From Bordetella parapertussis (GTDB lineage Bacteria > Pseudomonadota > Gammaproteobacteria > Burkholderiales > SG8-41): a DNA stretch of 64,000 bases. A program made the position numbers and the translations under genes. Positions 56,893 to 64,000 of the stretch are shown one piece after another (the stretch's first letter is position 1; every line of letters begins with the position of its first letter). The notes under the pieces are model-generated. The model had not been told where the DNA came from. It did not search any database and saw only the letters and a list, made by a program, of their open reading frames with translations. The DNA is taken from assembly GCA_945906815.1 (NCBI GenBank), contig CAMDRT010000012.1, positions 1 to 64,000 of the forward strand, read 5' to 3'.

Positions 56893-57387
56893 TCAGGTGA
56901 CGTTGGCAGTGAGGATATGACTGCGGTTTTGTGTGTCAGCCGGCGCTTTCCAGCACACGATTACGGTAACCAGATTGGCCCCTGCCACGCTGGTATCCAC
57001 GTTGATCTGCAGCATCGCCGCTGTCGCACCGGGCAGGCGCGTGCCAGCGGTGCTGGTCGCCGCGGCAACCCAGTTTGAGATTACGGTATTGGCGGGGTCG
57101 GTCGCGCCACCGGAAAAATTGCAATTCGCACCGGCCGTGTTGTAACGGAAATTGTTCAAGCTCGCCGCCAGCGTGACGGCGTTGGTGCGGTCGACGTTTA
57201 CCCACATCAAACTAACCACTTGATTGGCCAGTGACGCTCCTTCACCACGGTACTGGGCGTCTGCCGAAGTGGCAATCGCCCGCGCCTGCATGCCGATCAT
57301 CGCCAATATGCCGAGGGAAAAAATCAACAGCCCCAGCAGCGCTTCGAGCAGGATGACGCCCGCCTGGGCATGGTTACATTTATGCAT
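56893..57387 (-). CDS. pilV: Type IV pilus minor pilin PilV
   Basis: 164-aa pilin-like protein. Leader M-H-K-C-N-H-A-Q-A-G|V-I-L-L-E-A-L-L-G, Glu at +5. The start at 57387 is chosen because it gives a normal short leader; the frame stays open further upstream. L-G-I-L-A-M-I-G-M-Q-A near residue 27 is typical of PilV. Confidence 0.87.
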   Translation of the reverse strand: MHKCNHAQAGVILLEALLGLLIFSLGILAMIGMQARAIATSADAQYRGEGASLANQVVSLMWVNVDRTNAVTLAASLNNFRYNTAGANCNFSGGATDPANTVISNWVAAATSTAGTRLPGATAAMLQINVDTSVAGANLVTVIVCWKAPADTQNRSHILTANVT

Positions 57388-57398
57388 AGCGGTCACCG

Positions 57399-57989
57399 TT
57401 AACACCTTCGAGTATCGCCCACGGTGAGTATGGCAGGATCGCACATTTTCACTTGCCCTCCCGTCATCACCACCACGTTCAGGCAGCGCATCGGGCCAGC
57501 CGCGAAACACGCGCCACCGGCCGGGTTGGTAAATTGGAACGTTGCCGTAGCAGCGAGCGTAGTGGCGCCAAACGCAGTGTAGGCGATAGCGGTGTTAGTT
57601 GCGGTAACCACGACCGCTGCCGCTGCGCCGTCGGCCGAGGATTTGCCTTCAATAAAGTCACGCGTACCCGTGGCCGGGTTGGGATTGACCGAACGCACGA
57701 TCCAGTTCTTGCCGCCTGCGGTGGCGGCGGCGCTGTCTACATTGGCAGCCAGGGGATCGGCGTTGGTAATGATTAACTCTACCTGCGCATTGAGTTTGAC
57801 CGCTTCGGCACGTGCCCGTTGCAGTCCGGCGGTAAAGGCTTCAGCGGTAGTGCGCAGTCTGGAGTTTTGCAGCATCTGGGTGAATGCAGGCAGCCCCAGC
57901 GCAAGCAGGATGGCGAGTATGGCTACGCCTATCATCAATTCGATCATGGTGAATCCGCGCAGTGAGCCGCGCAGTGAGCGGCGACGCAC
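57399..57989 (-). CDS. fimT: Type IV pilus minor pilin FimT/GspH type
   Basis: 196-aa prepilin. R-G|F-T-M-I-E-L-M-I-G-V-A-I-L-A-I-L with Glu at +5, then a GspH-like globular domain. The GTG start overlaps the preceding pilE stop (TAGTG). In this position FimT/PilU-like subunits belong to the pilV-W-X complex. Confidence 0.88.
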   Translation of the reverse strand: MRRRSLRGSLRGFTMIELMIGVAILAILLALGLPAFTQMLQNSRLRTTAEAFTAGLQRARAEAVKLNAQVELIITNADPLAANVDSAAATAGGKNWIVRSVNPNPATGTRDFIEGKSSADGAAAAVVVTATNTAIAYTAFGATTLAATATFQFTNPAGGACFAAGPMRCLNVVVMTGGQVKMCDPAILTVGDTRRC

Positions 57990-58423
57990 TAGCAGCCTCC
58001 GTCTTTCTTGGTGACCCAGCAGGTGGCAGAGCCGGTCCAGGTGGAAGGCGCCGACATCACGGTAGTTTTTGCGTTGGCTTCATTGATGGTGTAGAGGTAG
58101 CCGCCCATACCCTGCGCGGCTACCCCTGTCGCCTGGATGGCAAAGGTTGTAGCCGTCGCCGCAGGAGCGCAGGTATAAGTAAAGTACTTGCATTCGGCTG
58201 CCGTCGGGCTGCAGAGCCCACCTACATAGGTGCGGTTGTCCTGGAAAAACTGCTCCATCCGCACCCGCAAATTGGCAAGGTTCGCGGTCGCCTCGGCGAT
58301 TTTTCCACGCTTGACGTGATCGTTGTATGCCGGCAGCGCGACCGCCCCAAGGATCGCTACAATCGCGACCACGATCATCAATTCAATCAGCGTAAAACCC
58401 GAATTATGCTTGGCGTGCGTCAT
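57989..58423 (-). CDS. pilE: Type IV pilin-like protein, PilE type
   Basis: 144-aa prepilin. Leader M-T-H-A-K-H-N-S-G|F-T-L-I-E-L-M-I-V-V-A-I-V-A-I-L, Glu at +5. Typical minor PilE features: Q-F-F-Q-D-N-R-T-Y near residue 56 and C-terminal Cys pairs (C-S-P ... C-K-Y, and a final C). It heads the pilus operon on this strand. It is short for a major pilin, so a minor role is more likely. Confidence 0.9.
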   Translation of the reverse strand: MTHAKHNSGFTLIELMIVVAIVAILGAVALPAYNDHVKRGKIAEATANLANLRVRMEQFFQDNRTYVGGLCSPTAAECKYFTYTCAPAATATTFAIQATGVAAQGMGGYLYTINEANAKTTVMSAPSTWTGSATCWVTKKDGGC

Positions 58424-58528
58424 GTGATTCTCCGTGTGACGAATAATAGTTAATGCCTGATCTTCAATGCAAATCTGCCCGATATACGGTCAGTTGAGCG
58501 CCATGGACGGCAGCCCATGTGCAATAGT

Positions 58529-59068
58529 TCACTGGTTTTGACGGGGGCTAGCACAAACCGCCAGCGCTTTGAGTAGCGTATCGACCGCCGTTTGCGGCAG
58601 GGTGCCATCCATGGCGCCGCTCATTTCGCCTAGCAGCGTGCCGTAAGCCACGATATTCGCTGTGGCCGCTACCGGCAGCGTTGCTGCCGAGCCGATCGAC
58701 GACAGCGGGAATTCGCGTTCCAGTGCTTCCTGTTGCAGGCGTTCCGCTAGCAACTCATCACGCTGGATGGCGCTGCGCAAGGCGGCGCTGTCTGCTGTGG
58801 CCACGGGTGCGATGCCGATTTTGAGTTCACGGCGGATCGCGCGCAGCGGTTGCACGATGCGCAAACGCCAATCGCGGAGGGTGGCATCGATGCGCCGCAC
58901 CTCGTCGGTGCTCAGGCAGCGCCCGTTGAGGGCTAGATACAGGATAAAAAACAAAAAATTAACATCAACACCGCGCTGATCCTGCAGCGCAATGCAGAGG
59001 GGTGCCACTGCGGGCTGCTGGTAGAAACGCAGCGAAAATTTCCAGAACGCGGATGCGCCCGTGTCCAT
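58529..59068 (-). CDS. TIGR02444 / DUF2390 family protein
   Basis: 179-aa helical cytoplasmic protein. F-W-x-F-S-L-R-F-Y near residue 8, A-P-L-C-I-A-L-Q-D-Q-R-G-V-D-V-N-F-L-F-F near 22 are diagnostic. Function unknown. Its ATG follows the ubiX stop without a gap, so the two are cotranscribed. Confidence 0.85.
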   Translation of the reverse strand: MDTGASAFWKFSLRFYQQPAVAPLCIALQDQRGVDVNFLFFILYLALNGRCLSTDEVRRIDATLRDWRLRIVQPLRAIRRELKIGIAPVATADSAALRSAIQRDELLAERLQQEALEREFPLSSIGSAATLPVAATANIVAYGTLLGEMSGAMDGTLPQTAVDTLLKALAVCASPRQNQ

Positions 59069-59668
59069 TCATCGTCCGCGTGGCGGCGTACTTTTGGCTA
59101 CGCGTGGTTCGTCTTTCCAGCGCTTGACCACGCCGGCATCGATGCCCAGCAAATCCAGTGCGCGGCCCACGCTTTGCGTCACCATGTCGGCTATGGATTT
59201 GGGGCGGCTGTAAAACCCTGGTACCGGCGGCATCACGATCGCACCATTGAGCGTGGCCTGTTGCATCAGGCGTATGTGCCCGGCGTGTAGCGGCGTTTCG
59301 CGGAACATCAACACCACGCGGCGGCGTTCTTTCAGGCATACGTCGGCGGCACGCACCACCAGTTCTTCGTCAAAACAGTTGGCGATGCCCGACAGCGTTT
59401 TCACCGAACAGGGTGCTACCAGCATGCCTTCGGTTTTGAATGAGCCGCTGGAGACCGCCGCGCCGATGTCTTTGTGGTTGTACAGCACATCGGCGAGTTT
59501 GCGCACGTCCTCCATCGCATAATCGGTTTCTTCGACCATGGTGCGCGCGGCCGAGGGCGACAAAATGACATGCGACTCCACGGCCTTAATTTTGCGTAAA
59601 ATTTCCAGCGCGCGGATACCGTAGATCACGCCGGAGGCACCGGTAATGGCGACGATGAGTCGTTTCAT
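59069..59668 (-). CDS. ubiX: Flavin prenyltransferase UbiX
   Basis: 199-aa enzyme that makes prenylated FMN for UbiD-type decarboxylases. FMN motif I-T-G-A-S-G-V-I-Y-G near residue 8, A-P-C-S-V-K-T-L-S-G-I-A near 100, and R-E-T-P-L-H near 137. The start M-K-R-L-I-V-A-I is canonical; a longer frame upstream is not needed. No ubiD gene lies nearby. Confidence 0.95.
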   Translation of the reverse strand: MKRLIVAITGASGVIYGIRALEILRKIKAVESHVILSPSAARTMVEETDYAMEDVRKLADVLYNHKDIGAAVSSGSFKTEGMLVAPCSVKTLSGIANCFDEELVVRAADVCLKERRRVVLMFRETPLHAGHIRLMQQATLNGAIVMPPVPGFYSRPKSIADMVTQSVGRALDLLGIDAGVVKRWKDEPRVAKSTPPRGR

Positions 59669-59811
59669 AAAGCGATACTTGGTTTTTTTGTAAACACGGC
59701 GTGGATTGTTGATTGTGACAACGGGCGCCATCCTGTAGCATTTAAATTCATTGTAGCAGAACAGGTTGCAAGCTTAGCGTAGCTTAACATATTGTTTTTA
59801 AAGGATAAATA

Positions 59812-60999
59812 GTGAGACCCTTCGAAGGCATCAAAATTATAGACGTAACGCATGTGCTGGCCGGTCCGTTCGCGGCGTATCAACTGGCGCTGCTCGGCGC
59901 GGATGTGATCAAGGTTGAAGACCCGAACGAATGCGATCAAAGCCGCGAAAGTGGCACCGACCATGATCTGTCGGATGCGAAAATGGGTCTGGGGTTTGCC
60001 ACGCAGGCATCGAACAAGCGCGCGATTACGGTAAATCTGAAAACGCAAAAGGGTCAGGAGATCGTCAAAAAGCTCGCTCACGACGCCGATATTTTTGTGG
60101 AGAACTATCGTGCCGGCGCCATTGCCAAACTGGGTTTAGGCTACAAAGAATTGTCCGCCATCAATCCCAAGCTGATTTATTGCTCGATGACGGCGTTTGG
60201 CCAGGACGGCCCGCGCAGCCATATGACTGCCTACGATCATGCGATTCAATCGTCCTCGGGCATGATGCGCACCACCGGCACGCCCGAAGTGAATCCGCTC
60301 AAAGTAGGCTCGCCGGTGATTGACTACGCCGTCGGCACCATGAATGCCTTCGCCTTGTCGGCCGCGCTGTTCCAGCGCAGCCGCACCGGCGTAGGCCAGT
60401 ACATCGACAGCGCCATGCTGGATGTGGCCATGATGCTGATGGGCTCCCACCTCACCAATTACCTTTACACCGGCAAGGAACCGTCGCCCAAGGGTAATCG
60501 CATGGAGCATGCCAGCAGCCAGGGCTATATGGCGTCCGACGGTCTGGTCATGATCGCTGCCAGCAACAAGGGCCAGCATGAGCGCTTCTTCACCGCCATC
60601 GGCCGCCCGGATATCGCCAAACAATCGTCGCACAAAGAGCGGCGCGAGAATTACGCCGCGCAAACCAAAATTGTCGAAGGCATTATCGCCACCAAAACCG
60701 CGCAGGAGTGGGAAGATTTCTTGCAAAGCCGCCACGTTCCTGCAACGCGCACCCGCAAGATTTCCGAGTCGGTGCAAGACCCGCAATTCGCCGCCCGCAA
60801 CCTGTTCCACACCCACAAAAATGCGCCGGGCTACAGCAAGGATCTCACGGTGCCGGTGATGGCGTTCAAGTTTGCGCACGGCGGCCCGCAAGTCACTTCG
60901 CCGCCACCGGGGTTCGGGCAGCACAACGACGAAGTGCTGGGGCAGTTGGGCTACAGCAAGGACGACATCCAGGTGCTGCGTGCCGAGGGCGTGATTTAG
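59812..60999 (+). CDS. Class III (CaiB/BaiF) CoA-transferase
   Basis: 395-aa CoA-transferase. Start GTG with AAGGA upstream. F-E-G-I-K-I-I-D-V-T-H-V-L-A-G-P near residue 4, N-Y-R-A-G-A near 88. The catalytic Asp is in the G-S-P-V-I-D-Y-A-V-G context near residue 168. Family substrates range from formate/oxalate to carnitine and aromatic acids; the neighbours (ubiX, DUF1993) do not decide it. Confidence 0.9.
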   Translation: MRPFEGIKIIDVTHVLAGPFAAYQLALLGADVIKVEDPNECDQSRESGTDHDLSDAKMGLGFATQASNKRAITVNLKTQKGQEIVKKLAHDADIFVENYRAGAIAKLGLGYKELSAINPKLIYCSMTAFGQDGPRSHMTAYDHAIQSSSGMMRTTGTPEVNPLKVGSPVIDYAVGTMNAFALSAALFQRSRTGVGQYIDSAMLDVAMMLMGSHLTNYLYTGKEPSPKGNRMEHASSQGYMASDGLVMIAASNKGQHERFFTAIGRPDIAKQSSHKERRENYAAQTKIVEGIIATKTAQEWEDFLQSRHVPATRTRKISESVQDPQFAARNLFHTHKNAPGYSKDLTVPVMAFKFAHGGPQVTSPPPGFGQHNDEVLGQLGYSKDDIQVLRAEGVI

Positions 61000-61009
61000 T
61001 TACCGTTAT

Positions 61010-61174
61010 TCAAACCGGCGCAGCCCGCACCGGCAATGCCGACAACGCCGGCAACGGCAGCGCATGGCCTTCCGGCACGGGCGTGCGCGCCACGTTCATC
61101 ACCAGCGCCAGCAGTCCGTAGTAGCCGGCAACGGCGAGCAAGTCGATCACGCCTTGCTCGCCGAATTTTTTCAC
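61010..61174 (-). pseudogene. C-terminal remnant of a carboxymuconolactone-decarboxylase-like gene
   Basis: A 54-codon frame ending in TGA (61010-61012) reads K-F-G-E-Q-G-V-I-D-L-L-A-V-A-G-Y-Y and A-L-V-M-N-V-A-R-T-P-V-P, the typical C-terminal end of carboxymuconolactone decarboxylase (AhpD-like) proteins. The rest of the gene is missing: the DUF1993 stop lies 12 bp upstream. It is a deletion remnant; the catalytic Cys region is absent. Confidence 0.75.
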
Positions 61175-61185
61175 GCTACGCGCTA

Positions 61186-61692
61186 TTACGCCGCACCCAT
61201 AAAGTTGCGCTTGCCTATATCGACGCCATTGTGGCGCAGGATGGTGTAGGCGGTGGTGACGTGGAAATAGAAATTGGGCAACGCACGTTTGAGCAACAAA
61301 TCGATCCCACTGAACGGCACTTCGCGATCACCCATTTTCACGGTGACGGTCTTGTCTTCGCTGCCGTCCACCTGCGCCGGCTTGATGTTGTTGATCCAGG
61401 CCAGCGTGTTCTCCACGCGGGCGGTGAGGTCAGCCAGACTTTTTTCGTTCATCTCGACTTTGGGCGCTTCCACGCCGGCGAGCAGCGCTATGCAATTGCG
61501 CGCGTGGTCGGTCGCAACCTGCACCTGACGGGCGAAATTGAACATGTCCGGGCTCAGCCGGTAACTCAGTAGGGAGCCCTCGTCATACTTTTTTTCACCG
61601 TAGAGCGCTTGTGCTTTTTTCAGCACTATCGCCATGCCTTCGAGGTGGCGGACGAAAACAGGCAGGGAAATCTGGGACATCGCTACAGCCAT
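61186..61692 (-). CDS. DUF1993 family protein
   Basis: 168-aa soluble helical protein. M-S-Q-I-S-L-P-V-F-V-R-H-L near residue 5, F-N-F-A-R-Q-V-Q-V-A-T-D near 51 and F-Y-F-H-V-T-T-A-Y-T-I-L-R-H-N-G-V near 141. DUF1993 is distantly DinB-like and of unknown function. Start ATG 61692 has AAGGAG 8 nt upstream; a second in-frame ATG is at 61680. Confidence 0.9.
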   Translation of the reverse strand: MAVAMSQISLPVFVRHLEGMAIVLKKAQALYGEKKYDEGSLLSYRLSPDMFNFARQVQVATDHARNCIALLAGVEAPKVEMNEKSLADLTARVENTLAWINNIKPAQVDGSEDKTVTVKMGDREVPFSGIDLLLKRALPNFYFHVTTAYTILRHNGVDIGKRNFMGAA

Positions 61693-61871
61693 GGTGGTTG
61701 CTCCTTGGAATGGGTAATTGGGGTGGGCTGGACATTTTACTCGATGGATTGCGTCACAGGCAGGTCTTGATACTGGCGCAAGACTATCGCCTTGTGCGCG
61801 CTGGAATGCTAAAGTTCAGGACTTGGAATCGCGCTGTGGCGCGCACATAGTTTTTGGCAAAGGATACAGGT

Positions 61872-62573
61872 ATGGCACACGGCATCGGATTTGCGGACAA
61901 AAAAGTGATGGCTGAACTTACGGCAAAAATGCTGATAGAGGTTGATGCCGTGCAGTTCATGGGCGACAAACCCTATATCTATACCTCGGGGCTGGCCAGT
62001 CCCGTGTATACCGATTGCCGGCGGCTGATTTCGTTTCCGCGCGTGCGTCAGGCGCTGACGGATTTTGGCGTGGCGACGATTTACCGCGATGTCGGCTTTG
62101 AGCAATTCGACGCGGTGGCGGGCGGCGAAACCGCGGGGATACCCTATGCGGCGTGGTTTGCCGATCGCATGATGTTGCCGATGCAATACGTGCGCAAGCA
62201 GGCCAAGGGTTTTGGCCGCAACGCGCAAATCGAAGGCGTGGTCAGCGAGGGCCAGCGCGTGTTACTGGTGGAAGATCTTGCCACCGACGGCGGCAGCAAA
62301 GTCAATTTTTGCAAGGCGCTGCGTGCGGCGGGCGCTAAATGTGATCACGTGTTCGTGAATTTTTACTACAATATTTTCCCCGAAGGCGCGAAGCAGCTCG
62401 ACGATATGGGCATCGCCATGCACGCGCTGGCGACCTGGCAGGATGTGCTGATGGTGGCCAAAGCCGCCAACACGTTTGATGCGAAAACGCTGGCCGAGGT
62501 GGAGAAGTTCATCCACGATCCGCGCGGCTGGTCCAAAGCCCATGGCGGGACTGCGGGTGCGAGCGGCGGCTAA
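61872..62573 (+). CDS. pyrE: Orotate phosphoribosyltransferase
   Basis: 233-aa pyrimidine enzyme. PRPP motif [14 protein letters not shown] near residue 130, substrate region [12 protein letters not shown] near 38. The ATG at 61872 has AAAGGA upstream; a TTG 18 bp before is weaker. It lies 22 bp before pyrD, giving two consecutive UMP steps in one unit. Confidence 0.95.
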   Translation: MAHGIGFADKKVMAELTAKMLIEVDAVQFMGDKPYIYTSGLASPVYTDCRRLISFPRVRQALTDFGVATIYRDVGFEQFDAVAGGETAGIPYAAWFADRMMLPMQYVRKQAKGFGRNAQIEGVVSEGQRVLLVEDLATDGGSKVNFCKALRAAGAKCDHVFVNFYYNIFPEGAKQLDDMGIAMHALATWQDVLMVAKAANTFDAKTLAEVEKFIHDPRGWSKAHGGTAGASGG

Positions 62574-62595
62574 AACATAACCCCTACTGACACTG

Positions 62596-63702
62596 ATGCT
62601 TCATTACAGCGCCGTCAGGCCCGTCCTGCACCTGCTGTCACCTGAAGCGGCGCACCGCGTCGCGCTGTGGGCGCTGCAAAACGGTTTTGCGGGCAGCGCC
62701 CATGAAACGGACGATCCACTGCTGGCCACGCGCGTATGGGGGCTGCCGTTTCCCAATCCTATAGGTCTGGCCGCAGGCTTTGACAAAGACGCCGAGGTGA
62801 TGGATGCGATGCTGGCGCTCGGTTTTGGCTTTGTCGAAGCCGGTAGTGTGACGCCGCTGCCGCAGCCGGGCAATCCGCGGCCGCGTCTGTTCCGGCTGGA
62901 TGAGGATCACGCGGTGATCAATCGCTTCGGTTTCAACAGCAAGGGCCTTGCGCATTTTGTGGCAAAACTCAAGGCGCGCCCACGTACGGCTGGCGCCGGC
63001 ATCGTCGGCGCCAACGTCGGCAAGAATCGCGATGCCACTGACGCGGCGGCGGATTACGCCACCGGCATTTCAAAAGTATGTGCGCTGGCGGATTATCTGG
63101 TGTGCAATGTGTCGTCGCCGAATACGCCGGGGCTGCGCAGCTTGCAGGCGCGCACGCAGATCGACGAACTGATGCAGCGCGTGCTTGAAGCGCGTTATAA
63201 GGCCGCGCCCGACAAGAATAATTTGCCGCCGCTGCTGGCCAAAGTCGGACCCGATCTGGATCAGGCGCAGTTGCAGGATATTGCCGAAGTGGCGCTGGCC
63301 AGCAATATCGACGGGCTGATAATCGGCAACACCACCGTGACGCGTCCGCCGCTGCGCAGCCGTCACGCGCATGAAAGCGGTGGCCTGTCGGGCCCGCCGT
63401 TGATGCCATTGGCCACCGCTTGTTTATCCCATATGTATCGGCTGACCGGCGGGAAAATACCGATTATCGGCTGCGGCGGCGTGAGCAGCGGCGCAGACGC
63501 CTATGCCAGGATCCGTGCCGGCGCGTCACTGGTGCAACTGTATTCTGCGCTGGTTTTTCACGGCCCCGAGCTGCTGGTGCGCTTGAAGCTAGACCTGGCA
63601 GCGTGCCTGCGCCGCGACGGGTTTAAATCGGTAGCCGATGCGGTGGGCGCGGATCATCGGCCTGCGCGTGAGGCCTATGCTAGAATCGGCCCCCGCGTTT
63701 AA
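62596..63702 (+). CDS. pyrD: Dihydroorotate dehydrogenase, class 2
   Basis: 368-aa FMN enzyme linked to quinones at the membrane. N-terminal amphipathic extension L-H-Y-S-A-V-R-P-V-L-H-L-L (quinone tunnel), N-P-I-G-L-A-A-G-F-D-K near residue 54, catalytic Ser in C-N-V-S-S-P-N-T-P-G near 170 and I-G-C-G-G-V-S-S-G near 294. Class 2 type by the N-terminal domain and Ser base. Confidence 0.97.
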   Translation: MLHYSAVRPVLHLLSPEAAHRVALWALQNGFAGSAHETDDPLLATRVWGLPFPNPIGLAAGFDKDAEVMDAMLALGFGFVEAGSVTPLPQPGNPRPRLFRLDEDHAVINRFGFNSKGLAHFVAKLKARPRTAGAGIVGANVGKNRDATDAAADYATGISKVCALADYLVCNVSSPNTPGLRSLQARTQIDELMQRVLEARYKAAPDKNNLPPLLAKVGPDLDQAQLQDIAEVALASNIDGLIIGNTTVTRPPLRSRHAHESGGLSGPPLMPLATACLSHMYRLTGGKIPIIGCGGVSSGADAYARIRAGASLVQLYSALVFHGPELLVRLKLDLAACLRRDGFKSVADAVGADHRPAREAYARIGPRV

Positions 63703-63733
63703 GTGCTGACGCGATTGCTGTTTCTAGGGTTAT

Positions 63734-63809
63734 GCCGTTGTAGCTCAGCTGGTAGAGCAGGCGCTTCGTAAGCGTCAGGTCGGGGGTTCGATTCCCTCCA
63801 ACGGCACCA
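63734..63809 (+). tRNA. tRNA-Thr(CGT)
   Basis: 76-nt tRNA including encoded CCA. Acceptor GCCGTTG/CAACGGC, D arm AGCTCAGCTGGTAGAGC, anticodon stem GGCGC/GCGTC with loop TTCGTAA (anticodon CGT), T arm CGGGG-GTTCGAT-type, discriminator A. It lies 31 bp after pyrD. Confidence 0.96.
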
Positions 63810-63850
63810 CTAATCGCGGTGACGCCCACTGAGAGGAGGTTATTCCAATC

Positions 63851-64000
63851 ATGGAAGTGACTGACACTTTGGAATCCGCCGATTTTCTGGTCCGTTCCAG
63901 GCTAGAGGTGATGCGCTTGCTCAATCGCATCATGGAAGTCGGCGCGGCGATTTCGATCCATTTTCTGCATAGTGCTCAGGTTGCGGTCAGTGCTGTGATT
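63851..64000 (+). CDS. Start of a protein, possibly a YcgR/PilZ flagellar brake type (cut by window end)
   Basis: The first 50 codons only. Strong ribosome site AGGAGGT 10 nt before the ATG. The text F-L-V-R-S-R-L-E-V-M-R-L-L-N-R-I-M near residue 12 resembles the N-terminal domain of YcgR-type cyclic di-GMP effectors, but the PilZ motif would lie beyond the window. Identity tentative. Confidence 0.5.
   Translation, partial: MEVTDTLESADFLVRSRLEVMRLLNRIMEVGAAISIHFLHSAQVAVSAVI

Overview
The window looks like chromosomal DNA of a Betaproteobacterium, probably a sulfur-oxidising relative of Thiobacillus, Sulfuricella or Sulfuritalea. The pointers are gene order (argD-argF-argG by rpsT and a DUF3579 gene; ribF-ileS-lspA-ispH), a proteasome-like subunit of the type known from beta-proteobacteria (BPH), a flavocytochrome c sulfide dehydrogenase pair, and high-GC coding DNA. 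The genus is inference. No insertion sequence, phage, CRISPR array or rRNA was seen.

The main theme is selenium. From 8.3 kb down to 1.5 kb, all on the minus strand, lie mnmA, a hidden selenoprotein gene, selA, selB, a thioredoxin-reductase-like flavoprotein and the selenocysteine tRNA gene selC. The selenoprotein (6252-7025) is a glutaredoxin-like domain fused to a DinB-like domain. An in-frame TGA sits at the first position of the redox motif (U-S-S-C) and is followed by a 17-nt hairpin of bacterial SECIS type. A standard gene caller would keep only the DinB half. The whole decoding apparatus except selD is therefore beside one of its substrates and beside a possible reductase partner.

From 8.4 to 18.5 kb are a secreted lysine-rich peptide, rluE, an unrecognised 458-aa protein, a cold-shock protein, clpS-clpA, sulfide dehydrogenase fccA-fccB, a DUF2784 protein, a mercaptopyruvate-type sulfurtransferase and a Rieske oxygenase. 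From 25.2 down to 18.7 kb is a six-gene minus-strand cassette: an ArsS-type radical SAM protein, a metallophosphoesterase-like protein, a fused TVP38/disulfide-reductase protein, a DUF547 protein and two glycosyltransferases of the rSAM/selenodomain-associated (arsenosugar) families. No arsM is present.

From 25.5 to 30.4 kb is a plus-strand isoprenoid and cofactor run: xseB, ispA, dxs, folE, ribBA. Then come a secreted retropepsin-like protease, yajQ, the BPH subunit, ppnP, argG, argF, argD, DUF3579, rpsT and murJ. At 38.6-42.1 kb is a four-gene ABC importer whose binding protein resembles the putative selenate-binding family. It is divergent from a two-gene Tat-exported molybdenum oxidoreductase (42.5-46.0 kb). 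Next are ribF-ileS-lspA-ispH, a 42-bp tandem repeat, and a minus-strand minor-pilin operon (pilE-fimT-pilV-pilW-pilX-pilY1). The end holds ubiX, a class III CoA-transferase, a carboxymuconolactone-decarboxylase remnant, a DUF1993 gene, pyrE, pyrD, tRNA-Thr(CGT) and the start of one more gene.
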